From Candidatus Saccharimonadia bacterium (lineage in GTDB: Bacteria > Patescibacteriota > Saccharimonadia > Saccharimonadales > Saccharimonadaceae): DNA of 8,876 nt. Shown here piece by piece: positions 1 through 5,469 of this stretch. Both the position numbers and the translations under genes were made by a program. Positions within the stretch are counted from its first letter, which is position 1, and each line of letters starts with the position of its first letter. The DNA is taken from NCBI GenBank assembly GCA_023259925.1, contig JALRDS010000019.1:1-8876 (forward strand), read 5' to 3'. A model generated the notes under the pieces. The model was given only the letters and a program-made list of their open reading frames with translations. It had not been told where the DNA came from and did no database searches.

Positions 1-483
1 GACAAACCCTTTAATCTTCTTCTCATCTGCATGGTCTTTTATACCGATTGCATGATGATAATCATCGTTCTCGCTTATAACAGATATATTTGGCGAAAGT
101 TCAGCAATGAACGCAACGTGTGAACGCTGTTCTGGTGTAGCACCTGCGCCAACAATATCTTCAGTAATATCGCTTACTCGGGCGACTCTTCCCTTCTCTG
201 ATAGGTGACGCACCATAGCTCGCTCTATATCGTGTACGGTAGGAATTTTATTGTCACTTGCAGCTATCTTTAAGCGAATCAGAATGGCTTTTTCAAGTTG
301 TCGTACGCGTTCACGGGTAATGCCAAGAAGTTCACCAATTTGCTCTAGGGTTTCTTTACGATCAAATAAGCCGAATCGTCGAGTGATGATTTCACGTTCG
401 CGGTCTTGCTCAATAACGCCCAAAATATCATCGACAGCGACTTTAAGACTGTTTGACATATCGGGTTGCGTTGATTGATCCAT
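1..483 (-). CDS. Sigma-70 region 4-like helix-turn-helix regulator, C-terminus cut by the window edge
   Basis: 161 codons are visible, read leftward from ATG 483-481; the stop lies outside the window. Residues about 27-72 match sigma-70 region 4: DREREIITRRFGL followed by the helix-turn-helix TLEQIGELLGITRERVRQLE, the part of a sigma factor that contacts the -35 element. There is no region 2 or 3 in front of it, so this is not a complete sigma factor. Residues about 84-150 (IERAMVRHLSEKG ... ISENDDYHHAIGI) look like a second winged-helix, possibly HARE-HTH-like; that assignment is tentative. GAGAGGAAA (499-491) sits 7 nt before the ATG; an in-frame GTG six bases upstream is an alternative start. 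The gene has its own consensus promoter and is separated from topA by 211 bases. A DNA-binding transcription regulator is likely; its targets are unknown. Confidence 0.72.
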   Translation of the reverse strand, partial: MDQSTQPDMSNSLKVAVDDILGVIEQDREREIITRRFGLFDRKETLEQIGELLGITRERVRQLEKAILIRLKIAASDNKIPTVHDIERAMVRHLSEKGRVARVSDITEDIVGAGATPEQRSHVAFIAELSPNISVISENDDYHHAIGIKDHADEKKIKGFV

Positions 484-536
484 TGACACGTTTCCTCTCG
501 GTAGGCTCAAGATTGGTACTATACTGTATTAAGTTC

Positions 537-565
537 ATTATAAAACAATGTATTTAGAATGTCAA
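537..565 (-). promoter_or_regulatory. Perfect consensus sigma-70 promoter for the sigma-region-4-like gene
   Basis: Reading the minus strand, TTGACA (565-560) and TATAAT (542-537) are both exact consensus hexamers separated by 17 nt. Transcription should begin near position 530, giving a leader of about 47 nt that contains GAGAGGAAA ahead of the ATG at 483. It is the best match to consensus in the window. Confidence 0.8.
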
Positions 566-646
566 ACACATTATTCGATATGCATAATTATAGCATAATA
601 TAGACGCTTATGGTAAATAGTATTTTTAGGCTTTTTTATATACTAA

Positions 647-677
647 AATGTTTCGTACTATATTTTTACGAAACATT
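647..677 (-). terminator. Possible weak terminator hairpin after topA
   Basis: A perfect inverted repeat, AATGTTTCGTA (647-657) against TACGAAACATT (667-677), makes an 11-bp AT-rich stem with a 9-nt loop, 17 nt past the topA stop. On the minus strand the stem runs into TTTTAG, a short T-run only. It could end the topA transcript, or be an operator for the gene at 1-483, though it lies about 80 bases upstream of that promoter. Confidence 0.4.
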
Positions 678-694
678 AAAGTAATTTAAAACTG

Positions 695-3061
695 TTATTT
701 AGATTTAGTTCGTCGAGTTCGTGGCTTTTTGGCAGGTGTTTCTGCAAGTAATTCTTTGGCACGTTCATGCGTAATAGACTTTGGATCTTCATCTTTTGGA
801 ATTTTCGCGTTTTTCTTGCCGTCAGTAATATACGGACCGTATCGGCCGTTGAGTACTTTTACCCCATCGCCAAAATCGGCAATATTTTTTCCGGCTTCGG
901 CTTTTAGCTTTGCGTCATATAGCTCAAGTGCTTTTTCAATGGTAATAGTGTGCGGATCTTCTGGTTTGATACTAACAAACAGTTTGTCTACTTGAATATA
1001 GGGGCCAAACCGGCCGATGTTTGCTTTGATCGCCTTGCCATCAGTGGTTTCGCCAACCAGGCGTGGTAGCTTGAACATCTCTAAAGCTTGCTCTAAGGTA
1101 ACGGTATCGATACGGGCGCCAGCTGGCATTGGGGCGAACTGCGGCTTGTTTTCTTTGTCTTCGGTGCTGCCGAGTTGCAACATTGGACCAAATCGTCCAA
1201 AGCGCGCCAAGATTGGTTTTCCCGTTTTTGGGTCGGTGCCAATGTCGCGTGATTGACCTACACTCGAGCGATCAATGCCACCAGATTGTTCAATTAGTGT
1301 ATGAAACGGTGTGTAAAAATCTTCTAGCATTTTGTTACGGTCAAGCTTAGCTTCGGCAATTTCGTCAAAGTGTTTTTCTACGCTGGCAGTAAAGCCATAA
1401 TCTACAACTTGATCGAAGTGATTTCCAAGAAAGTCTGCAATCAACTCACCAGATGGAGTAGGTACCAGCTTACCCTTATCTGCACCGGTTTTTTCCGATA
1501 TTATGTGGCGCAATATGCCAGCTTCAACTTCAGTCGACTCTTTGGCTTTATCGGCTAACTCTGTTGAGAGTGCCGGACTGCCAGGAGTGTGTGTTAGCAC
1601 AACGACGTCTCTTGGCTCGCCTTCCCCATCGCCTTTTTCAACGTAGCCACGGGTCTGTACGGTGTCAATAATAGTCGCGTAGGTGCTCGGTCGCCCGATT
1701 CCAAGATCTTCCAGTTTCTTTACAAGCGATCCTTCGGTATAGCGAGCTGGTGGTTTTGCGAACGTTTGACGAGCTAGGGCTTCTATAAGATGTAGGGTGT
1801 CATTAGCTGTAACAGCCGGCAAGAGCTCAGCTTCTTTTTTGCTTCCGCCGTATACTTTCATAAAGCCGTCAAATACAATTACTTCGCCTTTGGCTTCAAA
1901 CGATTCCGTCCGTGTTGAGACAGTAATGGTGATGGTAGTTTTTTCAAGTTTCGCAGGAGTCATTTGGCTAGCGAGGGTGCGACGCCGAATTAGGTCGTAT
2001 AATTTTTGATCGTACTCGTTTCCGCTCCCAATTTCCTCGCTCATATTAGTCGGTCGGATGGCTTCATGGGCTTCTTGAGCACTGCTATTTTTAGTAGTGA
2101 ATTTTCGAACCTGCGAATACTCTTCGCCAAACGCTGACTTAATATAGCTGGCTGCACTAGCGATTGCCTGGGCACTTAAATTAACACTGTCAGTACGCAT
2201 GTAGGTGATCTTACCGGCTTGATAGAGCTTTTGCGCGCTCGCCATGGTTGCTTTTGAACCAAAACCTAGTTTGGCATTCGCATCCTGCTGCAAGGTGCTG
2301 GTAGTAAATGGTGCGCTTGGGTTGCGTGTACCGGGGCTTTTTGTCACGTTACTAACGGTGAATGTTGCGTCCGTTAAGTCTTTTAAGTAACCTCGCGCTT
2401 CATCTTCTGTATTGAACCGTTTTGGTAACTCTGCTTTGAATGACTGGTCGTTGTGGCTAAACTGTGCAGTCACGCGGAACTGGAATGATCCTTCGAATCC
2501 ACGGATTTCTCGTTCTCGTTCAACTAATAGACGCACTGCGGGGCTTTGCACGCGGCCAGCACTCTTGCCGCCAGGAACCTTCTGCCATACTACAGGGCTG
2601 AGCTCAAACCCAACGATTCGGTCAAGGATTTGGCGGGCTTGCTGCGCTTCAACTAATTGCATATCAACAGTACGTGGTTCTTTGATAGCGGCGGTAATGG
2701 CATCTTTTGTGATTTCATGGAACACAATACGCTTAGTGGTTTTAGGATCGAGTTTTAATACTTCGCAAAGGTGCCAGGCGATAGCCTCTCCTTCGCGGTC
2801 TTCATCTGTTGCGAGCCACACATCTTCGGCATTTTTTACGGCTTTTTTTAGTTCAGTAATGACCTTCTTTTTCTCGGGGTCTACTTCGTAGGTGGTTTTG
2901 AAGCCGTTTTTCACATCAATTGGCGGGGTGCCGTCTTTAGTCTTTTTTACAATTGAACGAATGTGGCCAATACTCGAAAGCACAGTAAAATCTTTACCGA
3001 GATACTTTTCGATGGTCTTTGCTTTGGCGGGGCTCTCTACGATAACTAGGTTTTTGCTCAT
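695..3061 (-). CDS. topA: DNA topoisomerase I (type IA), GRFGP-repeat C-terminus
   Basis: 788 aa; relaxes negatively supercoiled DNA by cutting and resealing one strand. The N-terminal TOPRIM domain has LVIVESPAKAKTIEKYLG with the catalytic Glu9, and the metal-binding triad in TDEDREGE (Asp86, Asp88, Glu90). The SAGRVQSPAVRLL motif is at about 168-180, and the active-site tyrosine is Tyr287 in YMRTDS. After about residue 600 there are three repeats spaced some 60 aa apart, with cores GRFGPM (~622), GRFGPY (~683) and GRYGPY (~739), then a Lys/Arg-rich tail. These resemble the Topo_C repeats of several non-proteobacterial TopAs. There are no CxxC zinc fingers: the only Cys is near residue 99. 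All catalytic residues are intact. It lies 105 bases downstream of dprA on the same strand. The ribosome site is weak (AGAAG), and TATAAT lies only 11 nt before the ATG. Confidence 0.97.
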   Translation of the reverse strand: MSKNLVIVESPAKAKTIEKYLGKDFTVLSSIGHIRSIVKKTKDGTPPIDVKNGFKTTYEVDPEKKKVITELKKAVKNAEDVWLATDEDREGEAIAWHLCEVLKLDPKTTKRIVFHEITKDAITAAIKEPRTVDMQLVEAQQARQILDRIVGFELSPVVWQKVPGGKSAGRVQSPAVRLLVEREREIRGFEGSFQFRVTAQFSHNDQSFKAELPKRFNTEDEARGYLKDLTDATFTVSNVTKSPGTRNPSAPFTTSTLQQDANAKLGFGSKATMASAQKLYQAGKITYMRTDSVNLSAQAIASAASYIKSAFGEEYSQVRKFTTKNSSAQEAHEAIRPTNMSEEIGSGNEYDQKLYDLIRRRTLASQMTPAKLEKTTITITVSTRTESFEAKGEVIVFDGFMKVYGGSKKEAELLPAVTANDTLHLIEALARQTFAKPPARYTEGSLVKKLEDLGIGRPSTYATIIDTVQTRGYVEKGDGEGEPRDVVVLTHTPGSPALSTELADKAKESTEVEAGILRHIISEKTGADKGKLVPTPSGELIADFLGNHFDQVVDYGFTASVEKHFDEIAEAKLDRNKMLEDFYTPFHTLIEQSGGIDRSSVGQSRDIGTDPKTGKPILARFGRFGPMLQLGSTEDKENKPQFAPMPAGARIDTVTLEQALEMFKLPRLVGETTDGKAIKANIGRFGPYIQVDKLFVSIKPEDPHTITIEKALELYDAKLKAEAGKNIADFGDGVKVLNGRYGPYITDGKKNAKIPKDEDPKSITHERAKELLAETPAKKPRTRRTKSK

Positions 3062-3072
3062 GCTTCTTCTTT

Positions 3073-3078
3073 ATTATA
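3073..3078 (-). promoter_or_regulatory. Possible topA -10 element close to the start codon
   Basis: TATAAT reads 3078-3073 on the minus strand, ending 11 nt before the topA ATG. If used, the leader would be only about 5-6 nt. There is no good -35 at 16-18 nt and no TG extension, so the call is weak. A second option, TTGTCG to TACCAT across the hairpin at 3093-3109, is weaker still. Confidence 0.35.
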
Positions 3079-3092
3079 TATGAGTAATGGTA

Positions 3093-3109
3093 TTCCGCTT
3101 GCTGCGGAA
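3093..3109 (-). other. Short inverted repeat between dprA and topA
   Basis: TTCCGC (3093-3098) and GCGGAA (3104-3109) form a perfect 6-bp GC-rich stem with a 5-nt loop. There is no T-tract on either side, so it is not a convincing terminator. It could be a processing or attenuation site in a dprA-topA transcript. Confidence 0.35.
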
Positions 3110-3166
3110 GCGACAACTGTTCATACTAGCTGGTTTATGCTTATTTGTAAACGCTTGATGCTGATT

Positions 3167-4024
3167 TTAGCGAATTGTCCATTTGTTTGCGCCAAGCGCT
3201 TTAATTGTACCCGCGAGTTCAAGCATGGTCAGCGCGGTGGCAAATTCCGCTTGATCAACCGCTACGATTCGCTGCAACTCTGCTCCGTCGCGCACACCAT
3301 GCGAAATGTGGGTAATAATAGCCGTTTCCAGTTCGGTTTGTCCGAGTGGAACTGCTTTTATGGATTCAGTTGCAGACGGAGCAATAATATCTAATACATC
3401 ACGGTATTCGGTAACTACATGAGCACCTTGTTTTAATAGTGCATTGCAGCCAGCACTGAGTGGGCTGGTAATTGGCCCTGGAACGACAAATAATTCTTTG
3501 CCTTGCTCGAGGGCGCGTGCGGCAGTATTTAATGTGCCGCTTCTAGATGTTGCTTCGGTGATGATAATTGCATCGGCCAGACCAGCTACGAGCCGGTTAC
3601 GCTCTAAGAAATTACTCGGGTATACCTTGCTCCCCTGCGTGTATTCGCTCATGACCGCACCGCCATTCGCTACAATATCTTGGGCGAGGCGATGGTTAGT
3701 TCTTGGTGAAATATCAGGTAGTGCGTTCCCTAGCACTGCGAGGGTGGTGCCGTTTGTGTCAAGTGCTGCCTGATGAGCGATTGCGTCAACTCCCAGTGCC
3801 AAGCCACTTACTATAATAATTCCACGCTCTGCCAAGTCGTAGCTGAGTCGTTGGGTGACCTCTTTACCATAGCTGCTCGGCCGCCTAGTGCCGACTATCG
3901 CCACCGTAGGCACTCTATCAGCAGGAAGCTTTCCTATGTAATGTAACTTTTTTGGCACTTTAGCAATGTTTGCTAATACCTTAGTAAAATCGTTCTTATC
4001 TGGGGAGATTGTATTGATTTTCAT
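3167..4024 (-). CDS. dprA: DNA processing protein DprA (natural transformation)
   Basis: 285 aa. DprA binds incoming single-stranded DNA during transformation and loads RecA. The Rossmann-like core spans about residues 38-212: VAIVGTRRPSSYG (41-53), SGLALGVDAIAH (73-84), NFLERNRLVAGL (138-149), SRSGTLNTAARAL (160-172), VVPGP (180-184) and GCNALLKQGA (192-201). Residues about 228-285 fit the DprA winged-helix C-terminal domain. The N-terminal SAM/HhH extension of longer DprAs is missing, giving a compact form. The start MKINTISP is family-like, so ATG 4024 is preferred even though no Shine-Dalgarno precedes it: the ATG directly follows seven T residues. It is followed by topA, a common dprA-topA arrangement. 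Upstream, a divergent RNA promoter starts within about 20 bases. I found no convincing promoter for dprA itself. Confidence 0.95.
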   Translation of the reverse strand: MKINTISPDKNDFTKVLANIAKVPKKLHYIGKLPADRVPTVAIVGTRRPSSYGKEVTQRLSYDLAERGIIIVSGLALGVDAIAHQAALDTNGTTLAVLGNALPDISPRTNHRLAQDIVANGGAVMSEYTQGSKVYPSNFLERNRLVAGLADAIIITEATSRSGTLNTAARALEQGKELFVVPGPITSPLSAGCNALLKQGAHVVTEYRDVLDIIAPSATESIKAVPLGQTELETAIITHISHGVRDGAELQRIVAVDQAEFATALTMLELAGTIKALGANKWTIR

Positions 4025-4044
4025 AAAAAAAGTGTTAAAAGGTA

Positions 4045-4073
4045 TTGACGAAATGATGAAACCGTGCTAATAT
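4045..4073 (+). promoter_or_regulatory. Extended -10 promoter driving the plus-strand RNA candidate
   Basis: TTGACG (4045-4050, five of six consensus bases), 17 nt, then TAATAT (4068-4073) preceded by TGC (4065-4067), the extended -10 signature. The predicted start is near 4080. No plus-strand protein gene follows before pth, which is on the other strand. The same architecture recurs at 4995-5023. Confidence 0.7.
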
Positions 4074-4079
4074 GATGCA

Positions 4080-4391
4080 TGATTGATTGTGACTGCGAGT
4101 TCAATCAAACGCACCTTATACCCCCTATTCTAACTTATGTTAGGTTGCACACAAGGCGGTTCGTAGTATTCTACCCTCCACTGCGAGCCACAAAAATCCG
4201 AGTGTGCATACTAATCCCTTTAACCCCCGGTTTAGTTCAACTAGATCGAGGTACCATTCAAAGACGACTATCCAGTAGTGGTTCGCCCATGCGTCAGCAT
4301 TTACGTGGAGTATTGCTCGAACGCTTCGTCTGGTGTGGGTTGAAGGGTAAAACGAGGCCAGGTGATGCCCACCCTTACCTGGTCTCTTTTT
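4080..4391 (+). ncRNA. Candidate structured noncoding RNA of about 310 nt, family not recognised
   Basis: This fills the only gene-free stretch over 300 bases in the window. It is bounded by a strong extended -10 promoter and a strong intrinsic terminator on the same strand. Local hairpins visible by eye include TGATTGA/TCAATCA (4080-4086 with 4101-4107), CTAAC/GTTAG with a tetraloop (4130-4143), GTAG/CTAC (4163-4174) and ATGC/GCAT with a tetraloop (4289-4300). Longer pairings include TGCACAC/GTGTGCA (4146-4152 with 4202-4208), closing a domain, and CGCACC/GGTGTG (4110-4115 with 4332-4337, one G-U), which would join the two ends. AAGGGT (4343-4348) could also pair with ACCCTT (4371-4376) inside the terminator loop. 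I looked for RNase P RNA, tmRNA, SRP RNA and tRNA signatures and saw none. It may be a divergent member of a known family or a new RNA. Confidence 0.55.
4354..4391 (+). terminator. Intrinsic terminator of the RNA candidate, possibly bidirectional with pth
   Basis: GAGGCCAGGT (4354-4363) pairs with ACCTGGTCTC (4377-4386), giving a 10-bp stem with one G-U pair and a 13-nt loop, then TTTTTATTT (4387-4395). On the minus strand the same hairpin lies 13 nt past the pth stop (TAA, 4402-4400) and is followed by GTTTT, so it may also end pth transcripts. Confidence 0.85.
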
Positions 4392-4399
4392 ATTTGCTG

Positions 4400-4972
4400 T
4401 TATTTTTTAGTAGCGTGGCGATGGCTAGTGGGCGAAAGTGACCCATGTATAAAATCTTCCATCAGTGTATGAGTAGCCGGAATAATGGTTTGCTGCAACG
4501 TTTCAAATTCGGCTCGCTTGAATTTACTCAGAACAAAATCGGCATCCCCTATTAGCTGTCTGTCATCATTTGAAATGCCAATTCGTAGTCGCCAGCTTGC
4601 TTGGCCGCCATGCTGATTAATCGACTTGATTCCGTTGTTTCCTGCATCTGATCCGCCCTCGCGTATGCGCAGTATGCCAAGTGGAAGGGATAATTCATCA
4701 TGCGCAATAAGCGTGTCTGACGGAGCTAGTTTATAAAAATCACAGATTGACCTGTAGCTGGTGCCAACTTCGTTGTAAAACGTAACAGGGCGCGCTAAAA
4801 GTATCTTATCGCCATTCATAAGTACTTCGGCCACCTCTGCCTTGAATTTGTCTTTTTTTATAAAGTCGCTTCCCTGTTTTGATGCAAAATAATTAAGCAC
4901 TTCAAAGCCGGTATTATGTCGTGTACCGTCGTATTCTACTCCTGAATTGCCAAGGCTGAAAATAAGTTTCAT
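4400..4972 (-). CDS. pth: Peptidyl-tRNA hydrolase
   Basis: 190 aa, the usual Pth length. It frees peptide from peptidyl-tRNA dropped by ribosomes and so recycles tRNA in the cytoplasm. The N-terminus reads SLGNSGVEYDGTRHNTGF with the catalytic His19. Asn67 is in ARPVTFYNEVG, Asp92 in HDELSLPLG and Asn113 in AGNNGIKS; these match the E. coli residues Asn68, Asp93 and Asn114. Two departures from the usual motifs stand out. The conserved GGHNG is here AGNNG, so the His before the active Asn is Asn112, and the usual RIGIG is RIGIS. The active residues are kept, so the enzyme is probably functional. No clear Shine-Dalgarno precedes ATG 4972. It ends against the plus-strand RNA terminator and diverges from the membrane protein gene at 5085. 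Confidence 0.93.
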   Translation of the reverse strand: MKLIFSLGNSGVEYDGTRHNTGFEVLNYFASKQGSDFIKKDKFKAEVAEVLMNGDKILLARPVTFYNEVGTSYRSICDFYKLAPSDTLIAHDELSLPLGILRIREGGSDAGNNGIKSINQHGGQASWRLRIGISNDDRQLIGDADFVLSKFKRAEFETLQQTIIPATHTLMEDFIHGSLSPTSHRHATKK

Positions 4973-4983
4973 ATCTGTAGAAC

Positions 4984-4993
4984 AGTGTACACT
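4984..4993. promoter_or_regulatory. Perfect 10-bp palindrome upstream of pth
   Basis: AGTGTACACT is fully self-complementary and lies 12-21 bases upstream of the pth ATG, directly next to the -35 of the divergent plus-strand promoter. It contains TACACT on the minus strand, a possible poor -10 for pth. A shared operator is possible; a 10-bp palindrome can also arise by chance. Confidence 0.3.
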
Positions 4994-4994
4994 A

Positions 4995-5023
4995 TTGCTA
5001 AAATATAATAAATATGCTATAGT
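4995..5023 (+). promoter_or_regulatory. Extended -10 promoter of the small membrane protein gene
   Basis: TTGCTA (4995-5000), 17 nt, TATAGT (5018-5023) preceded by TGC (5015-5017). The predicted start is near 5030, giving a leader of about 55 nt that contains the hairpin and Shine-Dalgarno described below. Confidence 0.68.
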
Positions 5024-5040
5024 AATGTTGATTGACCTTT

Positions 5041-5061
5041 GATTGCGGACCTACCGCAATC
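5041..5061 (+). other. Leader hairpin in the 5' UTR of the small membrane protein gene
   Basis: GATTGCGG (5041-5048) and CCGCAATC (5054-5061) form a perfect 8-bp stem with the loop ACCTA, about 10 nt from the predicted 5' end and just ahead of the ribosome site. The Shine-Dalgarno is left free. The position fits a 5' stabilising hairpin or a regulator-binding site; which one cannot be told from sequence. Confidence 0.6.
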
Positions 5062-5070
5062 TTCTTCCCC

Positions 5071-5077
5071 AAGGAGG
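5071..5077 (+). promoter_or_regulatory. Strong Shine-Dalgarno that fixes the start at 5085
   Basis: AAGGAGG lies 7 nt before ATG 5085 and is the strongest ribosome site in the window. It rules out the in-frame TTG at 5043, which is inside the leader hairpin and has no ribosome site. Confidence 0.85.
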
Positions 5078-5084
5078 TTCAGTC

Positions 5085-5405
5085 ATGTCGATCCGAAAGA
5101 TCGCACTTTTCATGCTCATTCCTTACGCGTTGGTCGCCACAGCGGTGACTGGATGCGTGATGCTGGTCGACTACCCACAGCAGCAAACGGTACAGCTCTC
5201 GCTTCTAGGCGGAGCTGTTGTGCTGCTGCTGATGGCGGCAGTCTGTCGACCGCGCAAGGTCGTGGCTTACCCGGCCGAACAGTACTACACCTCACCGGTT
5301 CCACAGTACTTCGGTACCGGACCGAACAACCGGCCTGTCATGTTCTACAAGGACGAGGTGTACGACTTCGTTCACAACGACCCGACGGCACCGAGCATGA
5401 AGTAA
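5085..5405 (+). CDS. Small two-helix membrane protein of unknown function, probably acquired
   Basis: 106 aa; I do not recognise the family. After MSIRK comes a hydrophobic helix (about residues 6-28), a short polar loop DYPQQQTVQ (29-37), a second helix (about 38-54), then RPRK and a polar, Tyr/Pro/Asn-rich tail of about 50 residues. The positive-inside rule puts both ends in the cytoplasm. VTGC (21-24) resembles a lipobox, but the second helix makes a lipoprotein less likely. Codon use is striking: all 8 Tyr are TAC, all 4 Phe TTC, all 4 Asp GAC, all 4 Lys AAG and all 3 Asn AAC, whereas neighbouring genes mix both forms. With its own promoter, leader hairpin, perfect Shine-Dalgarno and GC-rich terminator it forms a self-contained cassette on the opposite strand. 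Transfer from a GC-rich bacterium or phage is inferred. Confidence 0.8.
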   Translation: MSIRKIALFMLIPYALVATAVTGCVMLVDYPQQQTVQLSLLGGAVVLLLMAAVCRPRKVVAYPAEQYYTSPVPQYFGTGPNNRPVMFYKDEVYDFVHNDPTAPSMK

Positions 5406-5428
5406 CCCCCCGTTTCCGATTCAAGGAG

Positions 5429-5469
5429 AGCCCCTCGCGCCCCTATCGGTGCGGGGGCTTTCCCTTTTT
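5429..5469 (+). terminator. Strong GC-rich intrinsic terminator after the small membrane protein gene
   Basis: AGCCCC (5429-5434), CGC (5436-5438) and GCC (5439-5441) pair with GGT (5448-5450), GCG (5451-5453) and GGGGCT (5454-5459), with one bulged T and a 6-nt loop. The tail is TTCCCTTTTT (5460-5469). On the minus strand no T-run follows the stem, so it probably does not serve the convergent pilin gene. Confidence 0.88.

Noticed and set aside
484..694. A possible small gene or RNA in the AT-rich gap between topA and the sigma-like gene.
   Set aside because: No open frame with a ribosome site is present. Only the promoter, the hairpin at 647-677 and imperfect AT-rich repeats are seen.
2412..2891. 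A 159-codon open frame opposite topA.
   Set aside because: It is the antisense shadow of the TopA core domain, with no ribosome site and a Ser/Arg-rich composition typical of reverse-frame translations.
4080..4391. RNase P RNA, tmRNA, SRP RNA or tRNA in the gap.
   Set aside because: RNase P conserved blocks (GAGGAAAGUCC, ACAGAAA) are absent. ACAAAAATCCG resembles the first only loosely and has no partner block. On the minus strand GGTAAGGGTG resembles an RNase P segment but stands alone. TTCAACT at 4236-4242 fits a T-loop, but no flanking stem forms.
4079..4441. A 120-codon open frame on the plus strand that begins at the predicted start of the RNA candidate.
   Set aside because: Its 3' part runs through the intrinsic terminator and into the 3' end of pth, it has no ribosome site, and the Arg/Cys/Pro-rich product has no recognisable domain. 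A leaderless short protein is not strictly excluded, but RNA is the better explanation.
5043..5084. An upstream in-frame TTG start for the small membrane protein.
   Set aside because: It lies inside the leader hairpin with no ribosome site, while ATG 5085 has AAGGAGG at ideal spacing and directly begins a membrane-helix N-terminus.
5085..5405. A lipoprotein call based on VTGC at residues 21-24.
   Set aside because: A second hydrophobic helix follows closely, and the basic RPRK after it fits a two-helix membrane protein with both ends inside. The lipobox is permissive, so this is a preference, not a proof.
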